Shown: positions 11,139 to 23,600 of the stretch, piece after piece
How the letters are laid out: every line of letters begins with the position of its first letter
How positions within the stretch are numbered: the stretch's first letter is position 1
Source: Branchiostoma floridae
Taxonomy: Eukaryota > Chordata > Leptocardii > Amphioxiformes > Branchiostomatidae
Direction of reading: 5' to 3'
DNA: 64,000 bases
NCBI RefSeq assembly: GCF_000003815.2
Contig: NC_049983.1
Location: 23,971,939 to 24,035,938 of the forward strand
Notes under the pieces: generated by a model
Seen by the model: only the letters and a program-made list of their open reading frames with translations
Database searches by the model: none
What the model was told of the DNA's origin: nothing
Program-made: the position numbers and the translations under genes

Positions 11139-14100
11139 GGGTTTTCGGAAAAACCTGTCCAGTCCGGAATGCGGAAAACCCTGTCCAGTCTGAAAAGAGG
11201 GTCTGCATGGGGGTATCCGTTGTATACAACATAACTTTAATATGGCTAAGCACAGAAATAACATCAACTTGAAGTGTGACACAATGTCATACAAAATGTC
11301 ATACAAAATGTCATACAAAAATTATAATTTAACGAAAATCATCCATCATTGTTACTTCTGTGCATCATATAAAAAAACTTCTACTCTTTAAGTCTTTGAG
11401 ACTGAACATGCTATTAGCCTTACGGCATAATTTTGCAAATAAAACACATTATTTTTAAAAGGATACATAGTTCTATATAGCTCACAACTTGTACTAGGGT
11501 TTGAAAAATGCCATCTCGGCTTTATTGTAGTGCATTGTAAAATATATGTAATGTTATCACATTGTGTACTAAAGTCGTGTTGATCTTTCTTTAGTCTTTA
11601 TTCAAGTTGTAACAGGACAACACACTGCGTATTGTGGCCACAGACATATAAATATACAATACAAAATGGACATGTATATACAAGCAATAGAATAAAATAG
11701 TTTTTACATTAAAAGCAGTTAAAGCTAACCCTTTTGTACGAACTAGCTAAGGATTTACTGGACAGAGGTACGGCTGGAAGTGAATCTTTTGGTAGATATC
11801 GTGTACACACACAGTGCTTCTGAAAGCTGTCTATTGGTGACAGCGTCATGGTCAGGTGAGCCCTGGAGCAGGAGTGAAACAGTAGGCCGTTGTTGTACAA
11901 GGCGTTCAACGGTGGAGGTGAGTTTGCTACGCTGGTCGGAATACAGGGGGCAGTGTAGCAGGTAGTGTTGAACTGTTTCGGAGGAAGCCCCACAGACACA
12001 ATGTTTGCTCTTGATGTTCATTTTGTACAAAGTACTGTTTAGTTGGCACCAACCCATGCGTAGCCTGGCAGCTTGGATGTTACTGTGCCTTGGGCCGAGT
12101 CGTCGGTAAGTTTGGTGGTGCCTTGTGGATAGCAGATGCTTTTTGCTAACTCTCTTGAAATCAGTGAGGCTTTGGGCGTCTCTGACTGTCTGCGGTAGCT
12201 GGTTCCAGAGTGACGATGTGAAAGGAATAAAGCTGTTTTTGAATGTCTGGGTCCGGCAACGAGGAACATGAAGGTGAGTGTTGTTACGTAGCTGTAGACG
12301 TGTTGTAGACTGGGCGCCTCTTGTTGACGGAGTAAGCAGCTGTAGATGTGGGGGTACACGTCCGTTCATCATGTTGTACATGATGGTGAGTGAGTTGAGC
12401 TGTCGTCTGGTGGCTAGAGTGTCCCATTCCAGTTCTTGCAGTAGGTTAGATTTTGGAGTACCTTTCATCGCCCCTGTGACGAGAAGGCCTGCTTGGTACT
12501 GGACCTGTTCTAGCAACCTGCTAGCTGAACTTGCCAAGTCACCCAGTAGCGCTGACGCGTACTCCAACTTGGGTCGAACTAGAGCAAAGTATGCTGTTTC
12601 TAAGGCCTGTCTTCCAAGTTTGCCACTGACTTTGCGCAAGAGGCCTAGCAGTTTTCTACTCTTGCCTGTGACCACCTGTACGTGTTCCGTCCATCTGAGG
12701 GATTGGTGAATGGTGACACCTAGATGGCTGTAGAAAGGCACTTGTTCCACAATCTTCCCGAGTAAGTAGATAGGAGGTAGCTGGACGTTGTTACGATCAG
12801 ATTTTATGCAGACTACCTTACACTTATCAGGGTGTAAACTGAGGCCCCAGTCAAGAAACCAGGTGGATACTAGTTGTAGATCTATATTTGTGGTGGCTGC
12901 CACTTCCTGCACAGTCTTGGCTGAGTTGTAGAGAGATGTGTCGTCTGCAAAACAGTTTAGTGATGACCTGCATGGGAGGCTCATCAGATCATTTAGGTAC
13001 AGCAGGAACAACAAAGGTCCCAGTATACTGCCTTGAGGAACACCTGCTGCCGTTGAACCCCAGGATGAGGTCACACCGTTTATGACAACTCTTTGTTGCC
13101 TTCCCGTTAGGTAGCTATGGAACCAGTGTAGTAGAGGTCCCCCCAGACCGTAGCGCGTAAGCTTGTATGTCAGTCCCTGGTGCCAAACTGTATCGAAAGC
13201 TCGCTTAACATCTAGGAAAACCACTGCTGTGCAGGAGGTGTTAGGGTCATCTATCGACTTGGCCCAGTCATGTACAAGTCGAACTAACTGGAGGACGGTT
13301 CCATCACCCTTTCTAAAGCCTGACTGGTGGCTATGTAGAAGGTTGTTTTCATCCACGTAGCTGCACAGGTGGTTGTGCACGAGCCGTTCCATCACCTTAG
13401 CTACTGTTGGTAGCAGGGATATTGGTCTATAGTTGAAGGGGTCAGTTTTGTCGCTCTTTTTGTATACAGGGGTTATATTGCTCTGCTTCCACTCTGTGGG
13501 GAATAGTCCAGTCGCCAGGGAGTTGTTGAATAGGCACCGTAGCGAGTCACAGATTTCAGGCGCAGCCTCCCTGAGTAATCTGTTTGGGATGCCGTCAGGT
13601 CCCGGAGCTTTGTTCACTTGGAGACTCTGTAGTACGGTTAGGACTTCCTCTGAAGTGACTTGGAGTGATGTAAACTGCTTGGAGGTAAGTATTGGTAGTT
13701 TCTTTGTCCTGTCAGGGTGGTTGCAGTCTTTGGTGATGTTTACAAATATTCTATTTAGGAGTTCAGCTTTGTCTTTGTCTTTGTCGACTAGTAGACCCTC
13801 GTTAGAGAGCGTTGGTATGCCTCTGCTTCCTTTGCCAGTAAGCTTGTTAAGAACTGACCAGAGCAGCTTTGAGGCGTCTGGACTCTTACAGGTGTCACTG
13901 ATGGTTTCATAGTACTCACGCTCAGCTTTGCGAAGCTCTGAGGTGAGCCTGTTCTTACAGTTAGTGTAGATTTTCCAGTCCTCTGTCGTGTTGATATTGA
14001 AACCTTTTGCAGTCATTTTATTAATCCAGGATTTAAACAAACCAGCTCTCAAAATGAGTGCTGCACACTTATCACTTAAAGAAAACCTTTCAAAGCCTGT

Positions 14101-14459
14101 CTTTGTAATGTATTGCCACTATTTAATAACCGGAAATTGACGGACACTCACTATCCATTGTTTGATGGACAATGTGTGTAATTCTCTCCCCCTCATGTCC
14201 TACCAGATAAGTGTTAATTGGGTACTTTGCATTTGACAGAACTGACTTTGTGTGCATGCATATTGCACCTTTGGGTCACTCATTATGCTGCCTATTCTAT
14301 GGTTGGTCATGGTTATTGTGTATCAGTATAGTGTAAGTGCAGTCTGAAGTAATAGTTTTAAGCATTGCCAGGAACCCCTATGCAGACCCTCTTTTCAGAC
14401 TGGACAGGGTTTTCCGCCCCATTTCCCTGTCTGGACTGGACAGGGTTTTCCGAAAACCC
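11139..14459. mobile_element. MULE-like TIR element with 9-bp target duplication, hosting a LINE
   Basis: The nine bases TCTGGTGAG occur directly on both sides (11130-11138 and 14460-14468). Immediately inside are inverted arms of about 75-85 bp starting GGGTTTTCGGAAAA; each arm holds two copies of a GGAAAACCCTGTCCAGTC-type motif and ends GAGGGTCTGCAT (11139-11213; 14374-14459). The interior is mostly a minus-strand LINE (about 11585-14100). A 9-bp duplication with repeat-structured arms fits Mutator/MULE-type elements. It lies 5 bp from the end of the preceding transposon, so this spot has been hit repeatedly. Confidence 0.75.
11755..14052 (-). CDS. LINE reverse transcriptase ORF (5'-truncated non-LTR retrotransposon)
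   Basis: An uninterrupted 765-codon frame on the minus strand. It has the non-LTR RT motifs in order: KAPGPDGIPNRLL, NYRPISLLP, HQSGFRKGDGT, FLDVKRAFDTVWH, GVPQGSILGPLLFLLYLNDL and the catalytic FADDTSLY near residue 368 (Phe in place of the usual Tyr). The C-terminus has the zinc-knuckle-like C-x-C-x7-H-x4-C pattern in HCVCGASSETVQHYLLHCP. The upstream endonuclease domain is missing, so the copy is 5' truncated, as target-primed reverse transcription often leaves it. AATAAA on the minus strand lies near 11597-11602, close to the element's 3' end. Clade is CR1/L2/Jockey-like but not resolved. The intact frame suggests a young insertion. Confidence 0.93.
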   Translation of the reverse strand: MRAGLFKSWINKMTAKGFNINTTEDWKIYTNCKNRLTSELRKAEREYYETISDTCKSPDASKLLWSVLNKLTGKGSRGIPTLSNEGLLVDKDKDKAELLNRIFVNITKDCNHPDRTKKLPILTSKQFTSLQVTSEEVLTVLQSLQVNKAPGPDGIPNRLLREAAPEICDSLRCLFNNSLATGLFPTEWKQSNITPVYKKSDKTDPFNYRPISLLPTVAKVMERLVHNHLCSYVDENNLLHSHQSGFRKGDGTVLQLVRLVHDWAKSIDDPNTSCTAVVFLDVKRAFDTVWHQGLTYKLTRYGLGGPLLHWFHSYLTGRQQRVVINGVTSSWGSTAAGVPQGSILGPLLFLLYLNDLMSLPCRSSLNCFADDTSLYNSAKTVQEVAATTNIDLQLVSTWFLDWGLSLHPDKCKVVCIKSDRNNVQLPPIYLLGKIVEQVPFYSHLGVTIHQSLRWTEHVQVVTGKSRKLLGLLRKVSGKLGRQALETAYFALVRPKLEYASALLGDLASSASRLLEQVQYQAGLLVTGAMKGTPKSNLLQELEWDTLATRRQLNSLTIMYNMMNGRVPPHLQLLTPSTRGAQSTTRLQLRNNTHLHVPRCRTQTFKNSFIPFTSSLWNQLPQTVRDAQSLTDFKRVSKKHLLSTRHHQTYRRLGPRHSNIQAARLRMGWCQLNSTLYKMNIKSKHCVCGASSETVQHYLLHCPLYSDQRSKLTSTVERLVQQRPTVSLLLQGSPDHDAVTNRQLSEALCVYTISTKRFTSSRTSVQ

Positions 14460-14614
14460 TCTGGTGAGGAAGGGTCAAAGTCCAGTCTGCATGTTTGTAC
14501 CTGACTTGCTGATGTGGCAGTCAGGCTGCCATGTTGTAATTTTGGATTTATCAGTCTTCTGAGCCAATATGACGGACACCTGAACACCATCAGGGATCCC
14601 AGAAATAGTTGACA

Positions 14615-14642
14615 ATGTCTACAGATGAAGACTTCAGTCCAG
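14615..14642 (+). CDS. Exon 1 (candidate start) of the Ank-Roc-COR-CARD gene
   Basis: ATG at 14615 begins MSTDEDFSP and the exon ends with one base (G) before GTATAA. The next exon begins with two bases (AG) before its own ATG, so the split codon reads GAG and the frame is kept. The evidence is the phase match and a plausible acidic start; the exon is too short for any family signal. If wrong, the ATG at 19901 in exon 2 serves as start. Confidence 0.42.
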
Positions 14643-17600
14643 GTATAATCTTAGGAATTGTATGATCTTTACCGGGGGAGGGCTGGTGCAGGGAGGGGGG
14701 GGGGGGTGGTTGTACTTGTCATTTATATTTTTTGGGGGGAGGTGGAGGCCCATTGGAGACCCAAATGTTTTGAGCCTTGGAGGGGGAAGGGATAGAAGGC
14801 ATCCTTAGATTAGCTTATACAAATGCAATAGCCTCAGTGCCAGCAGAATTTTACCATGAAAATGTAGAAAATGGCATTTCAGAGGGTAAAAATTTCACAA
14901 TTTCCTTGGACCAGACTGACTCTCATGCAACGTTTCACACCTTTGCCACTTTAAAAAACATGTTGGCGGATCCTCAATAACTTGAGCTGTAAACTTTGCG
15001 TACGTTTTGCTAGAAATGCCAGTAAACTTAGGGTCTGCCAGCAAAATTTCCTCCTTAAACTTAATGCAGGAAATGGCAGTTCAGAGGACCAAGATAGTTT
15101 CAAAAAATTTCTTTAGAGAGCATGCTCCTGCTCCCAGTCAATGTAAGGTATGCTTTGGGTAATCCACATGCCGCAAATTGAGTCAGGAATATTTTGCCCG
15201 CCCATTATTGATCAAAGAAGCAGAAGTTTGATTATTACCTTTGCCATGAAGGTTATGTTTTGGGTAGCGTTTGTTTGTGTGTTTGTATGTAGAAGACCAG
15301 CATAACTGGAGAATGCTGGCGCTTGGATGGATTTTATTGACATTTGGTATTGGGTAGGTTTTGACGAGACCTGGAAACAATTAGATTTTGGGCCCCCTAT
15401 CGGCCTGTTATGGTACTGCAGCAAAACTTCCGGGTAAGACTGCAGTAGAACTTCTGGGTTTGATATCTCGAGTTCTGGACATGCTGACTGGCTATGGTTT
15501 TTGGTAGACAGCTCTTGATGCCGAAAGGGTGATGACACTCGTATAGGTCTGGGCCCCCTAGTGGCTTGTTTTCAATTGGAACTGCTGGGCAGTTTTTGTT
15601 TGTTTGATTTTCAGTTGTTTGCACCATTATTTATTCATGAGAAGCTCAAATCGGCCTTTTCATTGAGATCATGAGGGAGGTAAGGGTCAGATTACATTGA
15701 GTACTTAGTCTAATAGATCAACCTACATTGTTTTGTAATTATCACATAGTACATACATCGTACAAAACATATAGTAGGGTGAGAAGTGTTCATAGTCCGT
15801 GTCCATCCATTTTGGTCATTATGGTTACTTTAAGAGTCTCTTAAGGCAGGTCAGATTTGGAGCCGTATGTGTGTCTGGCAGTAGGTTGTTCCAGACACTT
15901 GGTGCACGGTAGGCTATTGATCTTCTGATGTTGGTTAGCAATGTTGATACAAGTTTTAACGTAAGAAGTTTGGTGTCCAGCATGGATCTTTGAAAGTGTG
16001 GATTGATGACACTCGTAATTCTCAGCCAATATATTATTTGAGATGGTTCCCAATTTCAAACATAGAGGTTAGCAGTCTCTCCATGAAATGTGTCATGGAG
16101 GTAATAACATATTTACTTATATTTTCAACTGCCAAGTTCAGCAGCATTTGTGTGTGTGTGTCTCTGTGTCTGTTCATGAAAAAAAATTACTCATTCATTT
16201 GTTTCACATTTGTTGTGTTGGTAGGGTGCAATAAAAACTGAGTACATTTTAGGCCCTCCAGCAACTTTCCTAGGTTACAACAGCAGTGGAACTTCCAGTT
16301 TTATATCTTGTGTTCCTGACAAGCTAATGTTCATCATTTGGGGTGTTTAACTCTTGTGCTCAGGAAGAAGTGACTGTTTTTTGGGCCTCCTTGCACAAGT
16401 TTTGAAGTTGTAGGGACATTTTTGTTAAACATTTCTGAGGAGGATGACTGGTAAGCAAGGAATGATAGATTTTCCTGATTTTGGTCTGTAGGTAGCTTAG
16501 ACAAAGATGTACAAAATGAAATACATATTATGCTAATTAGGAGGTTATGTGCATAATTGATGACAATATTCTATCATTAGCAATTTTTCAATGTATCTCT
16601 TGTCCTGCACATGATATGGCTTGATGTTTGGGTGGAACCGTCCAGGAAACTTCATCATGAAATTTGGTGACTGAAACAAGGAGTGAGCAATTTCCCCCCT
16701 TACTCGTAGTGTGCTGGGCTCAAAATACTGGGCTTTTGTGCACCCAGGTGCACCCAAAATTGTGTAGAGTTGTGCACACAATGTTTTTCTGTGGGTGCAC
16801 AAATGCACCCAAATATTCATGGGTTAAGATAATGTTAAACTAAAATGTAAAGATGTGTTGTTTGTCCGTCGAGTCGACGAGGACCGCTTAACTAATAAAC
16901 ACCATAATCTTGACATCTATGTGTTAAAAAGATAATAAAATGTCTGTCTTGTTAAAGAATTTAGAATTTGTGTTTATATTATAATTAAGATATGCTCCAA
17001 AACAGCATGCGTGCCAAGCCAATATTGAGTGGCGCACACTACTGGACTTCTGAGTTCCACAGGTAACTCTGGACTTGGGAACACTGACTGTCATGTGTTT
17101 AGAACATGACATCATTTGTTTCAGGAGTTTTTTTATACTTCTTATGATAACTGCTGGGACAAGAACATGTTAAATTCATGCATTTTCTTAACCTCACTGA
17201 TCTCCATACCCACGTCGTCACAATCTCTGGATTGGCAAAATTTGGTATTACAATTCCTAGATGTCAGAAACAGCATGAAAATGTCAAAGCAAGTATCCCT
17301 TTGCAATTAGGTTATTCTGATAAATCTACTTTATTTTATGTGGAGCACCCAAAAATTTCCTAGGTTGGGTACGGTGCACCAGTGCACCTAATCCCCAAAA
17401 ATGAATTCCGAGCCCTGATGCATGCAGACACATCTTAGAGTTGCAGCCAGTGTACAACAGAAGAGGATTTTTTTATTGCTATATCTAATCTGTCAAGATT
17501 GTCAAGATAACTGAATCAGACCACTGAAAGTAAAGTAAACTTTAAGGCACATTTTTTATCTTAATCTTAATCGATTGAGATGCCCTCTACACTTAGGCAC

Positions 17601-20600
17601 GATTTAGACAGTTTTCCCCAACATATGGAGACGACATCTTGTCACCGACATCTTTTTCTCAGTGTCTAGATGGAAATGTAGATGCTGCACTCCAGATGTT
17701 GTATCTATATCTAATCTGTCAAGATTGTCAAGATAACTGAATCAGACCACTGAAAGTAAAGTAAACTTTAAGGCACATTTTTTATCTTAATCTTAATCGA
17801 TTGAGATGCCCTCTACACTTAGGCACGATTTAGACAGTTTTCCCCAACATCTGCGAGACGACATCTTGTCACCGACATGTTTTTCTCAGTGTCTAGATGG
17901 AAATGTAGATGTTGCACTCCAGATGTTGGCAAAAGTTTCCCCCGACAGGTACGTAGTATTTGCCCGACAGGGCAGCAGGTGTCCCCAACAACTTCTGCAT
18001 GTGTGTAGATGTATCCCGATAGCAGGAGGGCTCATTAGCATATAAGGCAGGCTCATAAGGCTGTACAGCTCAGGGCTCGAAATAGTTTTTTCTGCATACC
18101 TGCACTGGTGCATTGGAAATTACCTGCACTAGACAACTTTTACCTGCACCACTCTGAATTTAGGAAGTATGGATTATACTTCAATTGCTCAGGAACCATT
18201 GCTATTTTTTTCTTTTATACCTTACTTGTATATAGGTGATAACATTCATTGCAGCTAATAACAATCCACATATCTCTACATCATATGACATTTATGTATA
18301 AAACCCAGTAATATTACTGGACCAGTGCAGGTTAGGTGCAGGTAGACATCAGAAATATCTGCACAGCGCCAATTTTACCTGCACTAACCTGCATATGCAA
18401 ATAGTATTTCAAGCCCTGCAGCTGTATCAGTTTGTGATACGAGCAACTACGACTGTGCAGTTGTACAACTCTTGTGCCACTCTGCTTCACTTAGTTTGTC
18501 AAGGATAAGTTGTGTTGCTCCCAAACGTACGTGGGACTCCTTGCATGATGCGAGATTGAGCGGCAAAGCGACTCGCCACCTCCGCCTTGATGAGGGCAGT
18601 GACGAGGAAAGCAGGGTTGATCATAGAGGGCCAGTGTCGTCATTCCTGATATTCTCATGTTTCAAAACATGCGAGAGAGATAAAGAGAGATTCTGACTTC
18701 TGAACATCATCTGATCTGTCATGAGCAGAAATGCTGAAAGTTCTGCCGCCATTTTGAAAATTGCGTGATATATTAATTATTATGACTGCAATCCAATTTT
18801 TTTAGGTGGTTCAGAGTCCGGTTGATTTGATTTTGATTTTGAAGACATAGTTGAACTAGGATCTCCCCCATGGCCAAATGGTTTTTTCAGCCTAACCCTT
18901 ACTGAATATCCTACAGTTCCTTACCACATCATGATGCATTTGCATGTGTCTACACCATCGTCACGAGATAGACCGACGATGTTGTTCCGATGTTGCTCTT
19001 TTAATCCATGAAAGCTCTAAATCTACAGAGCAGGACCTCACACTGCCAACCTCTCCGTCACCTGACCCCCCTACTCCCTAGTCATGCGCAGTTAGCCCTG
19101 GGCATGCCTAAAAGTATTACAGTGACTCTGTCACAACCATTATACGTGTACAGTCAAACCTGTATTAGCGGCCACCTTTGCATAGCAGCCACCTGGCCAT
19201 AGTTGCCACTTTTTGTCGGTCCCTTGGATTCGTAATAATTAAGAAATAGGCTTAACGGCCACCTGTCCAACGTGGCCACGGCCACACGATTTCTGGTCCC
19301 GTTGATACAGAAACAATATAATTGCAACCATACTGCAGCCTTATGTCACCCTGCACGAGTTTGAAATTGTAGTTTGCGAGGATTTGGAGTTTCTGACAAG
19401 GTCAATTTGGCGGTAGCAGAAGGTATGCATACCTTGAGCATTAAAGTGCAACTCTTTGTCGGTGAATTTACTGATCGAGACAATGTTACTTGGTGAGAAA
19501 GATTAGTGGGAACTGAAATCATGTGTAGCTTGCTCATGGTCCATTGATCAACATTTTCTCTATAGTGGCCACCTGTCTATAGTGGCCATATTTCTCCAGT
19601 CCCTTGAGTGGCCGCTATAGACAGGTTTGACTGTGCACCAGATCAAACCAAGCTACTGCATGGGTTTTTATGAAACATTTGCGTCTTGTGCACTAGACTT
19701 CAACTTCAGCAAGTTGATCAACTTATTTCTTCAAGTTACACATTCAATTAAATAGTGGCATCAGTAACTGTTACAGCATTTTTCAAATAAAACTAATACA
19801 TACATGTATATAATCTAGATGCGTCAAACTTTGTAAAAAAGCAAAAAAGACATCTAGACACCCTTTGAGTCATGTTGTCCATTCTGTGTTGCCCCCAGAG
19901 ATGAACCTGGACGCATTCTTCAGGGCTGTGGGGAAAGGTGATGTGCAGACTGTGAGGAGGGGACTGGAGGCTGGGGTGGACATCAACGCCAAAAGATACT
20001 TGGTAAGGGTACTGATGAAGGCAGGAGTTCTGATGCATCAATGTGATTTAACAGATGGACAGAATTGTAACAGACACAATATATTGTGGTGCAATTCTGT
20101 TTTCTATTAAGAAAAGCGTTGAGGATACATGTGTGAACTGCTGAAAAGGTATTTTTAAATACCTTTAAAAGGGTAGATAAATGAGTAATTCAAGCCAAAC
20201 TACCTAATATATTTAGCAGAGCATGACATTGTGTGTTCTGCCAGTAACCTGCAGACTTGAAATATGTGATTTGATACATTTTGAGCAACATTTCTATAAA
20301 TAAGTTTTATGTTTATACACTCAGCAGGAATTATTTCACACTTTCCCAAATATGAGTGACTTACTCGTAGTTAATCTGAAACCGCTGTCACCTTGTACTC
20401 CAGAGACCAGGGTGAAAGTGAATCATAAAAGATGTCACAATACCACTGATATTTATGTTTTAGATTTAATATTGATTATCATATAGCCAGGCAATGCAGA
20501 CCAATCAGAAGACCCCATTACATGTTGGTTATGATGCCGTAACACATGGAAAATCATTCTTTCAATCCCCAGTTATTAAACAGTAATCATAATAAACGGG

Positions 20601-23600
20601 GTTTGAAAGAATTAACCAATCAGAAGGACAGATACACAGGACACTGACCAATCAGAATTTTGATAGATACACAAAACGACGAAATTTGATCTTTATCATG
20701 CCAACCCAACGAACTCAAGTTTATCAAAAGAAAATAGCAAAAGACGTGTCATTAATACACATCTGGTCAACAGCTTTACTTGTCAATTTGAACAAAAGAA
20801 CCGCAAGCGCGCAACTAAAGGTTTTTTGATTTTCAACAACCATGTATGAGCGCAAGCATATAGTCGAGTAGTTCAAATCGAACTATGGTGCCCTTGGCAA
20901 TACTGTAAAATGCCACTGTAAGTGAAATGGAAACAAGAACAACAATGCTTATATCTGTTTGGATAGGCTATATGATAATAGAATTAATGACCCACCCATG
21001 TGTTCCTCTGTGTAAATGGTGTCATAATGCCTGGTCCTTTGTTATAACCACCTCATAGTTCGATAGTTATAGTAAAACACCAGGCATTATGACACCATAT
21101 ACATGTACACCTCGGGCGGGGCAGGTCAGTAACCCTAGGCTTAATTAGTGTCCAGGTATGACTTTATAGTGGGGTTAAACTTGTTAACAGTCATCATGAT
21201 AGATTGGTTTTAAACGCTGATCAGCGGCCGGGCAGAGCATTTGGTATTGGTACTTAACACAGCTGCCCTCCTCACTCACAAAAATAAATTTAAGGTATGA
21301 ATAAACCAGATTATCTAAAAATTCTTTTAAATGATCTCTTACTTTTAAAGTGATAATCCATCTATTGATTTGATCATTGTATTTATATTTCAGCCATACC
21401 ACAGGTATGGCTGAAATACAATGTATATTGTATTCGTATATAAATGTTTCTTCTTTCTTTCTTTCTCCTGTCAAATCTTCAAATTAATTCATCTCCGTTG
21501 TTCCTGGACCGAAGGACCTGAAATTTGGCAAAAAAGGTAGAGTGGGCAATGCCCTCGGAACTTTTTTTTCTTCATTTTTTTCATATCTGCCTTTTAAATG
21601 ATTTTATTGAGGTTTTGATGTCATTTTTTACCAAAGCGGCCTCGGCTTTAGTGATAGTTGATTGAATTAATTAGCCAGCCAATCAGCGATGAGGAAGGCA
21701 AATGCTAATTAATCTTCATAAGCGGGGCCTTCCAATCCCGTATATCGGAAACACATGCATATTACGGCCTTACAGCTGCCATATGTCAGCCTGCGCCCGC
21801 GTTTAAAATTGTAGTTTGCGAGGATTTGGAGTTCAGACAGGGTCATTTGAGCGGTAGCGGAAGATACACATGCCTTGAACGCTGTACAAGTCTTTGTCAT
21901 TGAATTTACCAACATTCCGCATGGCAATATCAATCATTTTCGGTAGATTTGACTTTCAAATTGGTAGGATTAGTTGAGACAATCGAGAAAATGTTACTTG
22001 GCGGAAAACGCAGGAAAATTGGCCAGTTTGTGTTTAGTTTTGATACGTAAGTTTGACAGTGGCGAGAATGATTATTTTCTCATCAATAGTAATTTCTCTT
22101 CAGAATTATTTGAACTGTAAATTTAAACAATTGGCTTACCTGTTGAATAAGATCAGTGGGTACTGAAATTATATGTAACTTATTGCTCTTAGTCAATAGA
22201 TCAGCATTTTCTCTATAGTGGCCACCTGTCTATAGTTGCCACATTTCTATCACTGGACTGGAAAGAAAATTTATGTATTTTTTCCCGAATGTTGGTACTT
22301 CTAGTGTTTTTGTTGTTTTTTTACATAAACTTTGTACATTCAAATGCTTGCGAACATGGGTTTTTAACACAGACTGAAGGTAGACAGAAGGTGGACTTAC
22401 TGCTGGCAAAAGGGGAGTTAGTCCCAGAATAAGTCCACCCCATGTTACCATGTCTAAGGGCTGTTGGTGTTAGCTTTGGTGGGCTATTATCCGCACTGAG
22501 TCCTTCACACTGATTAAGAGAGTAAGTCCATCTTCAGTCCCTATTATGTCCTGCTCATTAATCACCAGTGCTGGGAGAAGGCCCAGCACATGTGTAAGAT
22601 GGGCCTGTCTGTTCTTTATCTCTGGGGCTCATCATGGGGTGACATCAATTTGTCATGCATCTTAGCTCAACTTACAGGAAGGTCCTGCAGAAGAAAACTA
22701 TAGACTGTAAGTGTAACTTAGTGTGAGCTGAGTTAACATGGGCTGGTTCATCAAGTTGATCATAGTCTACAAATTAAACATTGCTACTTACATGACAATT
22801 GTTACAGAAAGGCCAATTATATAGAGAAATACCATGACCAGTAGCTGTTAGTGTCCTGGGGTTACAGATCACCTTTGATTACAGGCAAGACAGATGAGTT
22901 TTTAATAGCTGACTTGTACTGCTGAGGGAGGTCACAGAGAAGGAGAGCCCCTGCAATTGCTGGCTTTATTACATCTTCAAAAGTGTTCTTCTACAGGGTA
23001 CCTTGATAATTATACAGATGCAAGTGCACTGTAATTGGATCAAGTTTCCGTTTTTCAAATATGATCAGCTATGATGAAAATCAAACCCCACCTGTGTACA
23101 TTTTTACATGTATCTGATGTGCTCTGAACAATTTAACACTAACAGGCACAATCCAATCCTGGTGATTTCCTCCTTTTTACAGAATACATAACACTGCCAG
23201 CCAGGCACATAAGGGTAGAGACAGTGGTAGACTGTAGGTATCATTTGGAGTCAGCATTAATTTCGTGTGACCACTTCCACTGTATGCTGCCCAGGGACCC
23301 TGGAGTATCATGTTTACATGTGCCTACAATTTCCTTCAGTTCTGTGGAAAAGTCTCATACCTCCAGATTCTTGCAATTGGCTTATTTATATTTCATCATT
23401 TATTTAAAATATACTGTGGATTGGGAATGAAGCAACCTGTCTTCCATACTCATGTTCATCTTTGATAAACCTGATAGCAGTCTGAGTGTGAACTGACCTT
23501 TCAGTGACCTAGGCGTTGGTCCGCGACTTTCAACGTTGACTATGTTCTCTTGTGCCGGGAAAGGGAGTTTGCCGTGGAAGGGAGTTTGCTGTGGAAGGGA

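Larger units (their letters stand above)
14643..19898 (+). other. Intron 1 with mixed repeats
   Basis: A 5.3-kb intron. It holds a poly-G tract (14687-14706), repeat DNA around 15180-16440, a LINE C-terminal remnant, a 226-bp tandem duplication and three TIR-type elements, each listed separately. The stretch 18421-19150 and 14710-15180 show nothing I can name. Confidence 0.55.

Noticed and set aside
22370-22440. Possible ankyrin exon (VDLLLAKGEL) after an AACACAG acceptor
   Set aside because: Too short, stop soon after, no donor in phase and no match to class A or B exons or their flanks.
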